Origin: Heliopora coerulea
Taxonomy: Eukaryota > Cnidaria > Anthozoa > Scleralcyonacea > Helioporidae
DNA length: 64,000 nucleotides
Direction of reading: 5' to 3'
Assembly (NCBI GenBank): GCA_030142905.1
Contig: JASJOG010000318.1
Coordinates: 188,501-252,500, forward strand
Under the pieces are notes generated by a model. It was given only the letters and a program-made list of their open reading frames with translations, did not search any database and was not told the DNA's origin. Each line of letters begins with the position of its first letter. The first letter of the stretch is position 1. Positions 63,419-64,000 of the stretch are shown here, piece by piece. A program made the position numbers and the translations under genes.

Positions 63419-64000
63419 GTACCATGTTTAATTATTGATTCAGGTGGAAATTCCATCTGTTCAATAATTATATTTTTAGTATTTGATGTATTGTACTGTA
63501 CATTGGGCAAATGTTGACAAATCTGGTAACAGAATTAAGTTTAATTTCCAGTATTGGTTTCAACCAGTAGATATCTTTATCTGATCTAAATTTTAGAACA
63601 TAATCTTGAAACCATAACCAGCTAATACATTAACAAACATAGGTGAGAAAAAAATGAAGTTAACATTTTGCAAACATACAGGACATTGTGGAAAAGAACA
63701 ATTCAGATTTTTTATCTTGAATTTTGGTACTTTGCTGTGTTGATCAAAGATTTTTTAAATAAAATAAATTCAGAAACTGTCCACTCATTCTTTGTGATTA
63801 TCCATCAACCTGACAACCAAAATGAATTTACAGTTCAACAAAGATGAAGTGTCAGATGTACTTTTAAACAAAGAAAGGAATTCAAATGATTTGGATGTGC
63901 ATTAAAATTTATTCTGTTTCTCAAGTATAGTAAAGTGAGATTTAGCAAGACATTCTCAGAAGCTTTTTGACCCAACATTTACATACATTTGATTGAAAAG
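63419..64000. other. Terminal stretch without recognisable features
   Basis: AT-rich sequence, probably intron of the plus-strand gene. No exon, repeat or RNA gene could be supported. Confidence 0.45.

Noticed and set aside
1..64000. CRISPR arrays, bacterial operons, riboswitches or attachment sites
   Set aside because: All strong signals are eukaryotic (spliced exons, LTR and non-LTR elements). The tandem repeats seen are coding LRR units, microsatellites or duplications without spacer-repeat structure.

Overview
The window looks like nuclear DNA of an invertebrate animal, most probably a cnidarian such as a reef coral. It is AT-rich and intron-rich, has no bacterial gene layout, and is packed with retroelements. 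Host genes encode animal-type innate-immune domains (LRR, Roc-COR GTPase, MyD88/IRAK-like death domains, SAM) and a tropomodulin-like protein. The species cannot be fixed from the sequence alone.

Region 1-27.2 kb, minus strand, is dominated by what may be one very large immune-type gene. A single 9.87-kb exon (27184 to 17314) encodes an N-terminal domain, 47 near-identical 141-bp leucine-rich-repeat units in perfect register, a Roc GTPase and a COR domain. It is followed by a small linker exon (16538-16491), a death-domain exon (6753-6469), a second linker (2701-2615) and three more death-domain exons (2424-2142, 1777-1508, 1067-798). Every junction is phase-compatible (1-1-1-1-2-2-2). The predicted product is LRR-Roc-COR followed by four death domains, unless the in-frame TGA at 17680-17678 inside COR ends it early. 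The introns hold junk on both strands: a decayed Ty3/gypsy element (about 2.8-6.2 kb, minus), a cluster of R2-superclade non-LTR retrotransposon copies (6.8-15.1 kb, plus) and a nested hAT-like element (8273-8974).

Region 28.0-34.1 kb carries a decayed plus-strand Ty3/gypsy element with about 96% similar LTRs and the unusual order integrase before reverse transcriptase (Gmr1-like). Between its pol and its downstream LTR lie two minus-strand exons that together form a SAM domain. Region 34.1-47 kb is mostly non-coding. It contains a roughly 2-kb direct duplication (37.9-41.8 kb), a cluster of short dispersed repeats near 42.2-42.6 kb, a palindromic element with tRNA-like arms (45.9-46.2 kb) and two candidate 5' exons of an unknown minus-strand gene.

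Region 47.3-53.8 kb is a young BEL/Pao retrotransposon (47591-53648). Its 307-bp LTRs differ at five positions, it has a 4-bp target duplication, and it is inserted into an older fold-back element. Its gag-pol stays in one frame but has five stop codons. Region 54-60 kb holds two exons of a tropomodulin-like gene (minus), whose introns contain a hAT-like deletion derivative, a second palindromic tRNA-like element and a decayed transposase-like gene. Near 60.7-61.1 kb a minus-strand first exon and a plus-strand first exon diverge, which suggests a bidirectional promoter. The rest of the window is intronic plus a few candidate exons of an unknown plus-strand gene.
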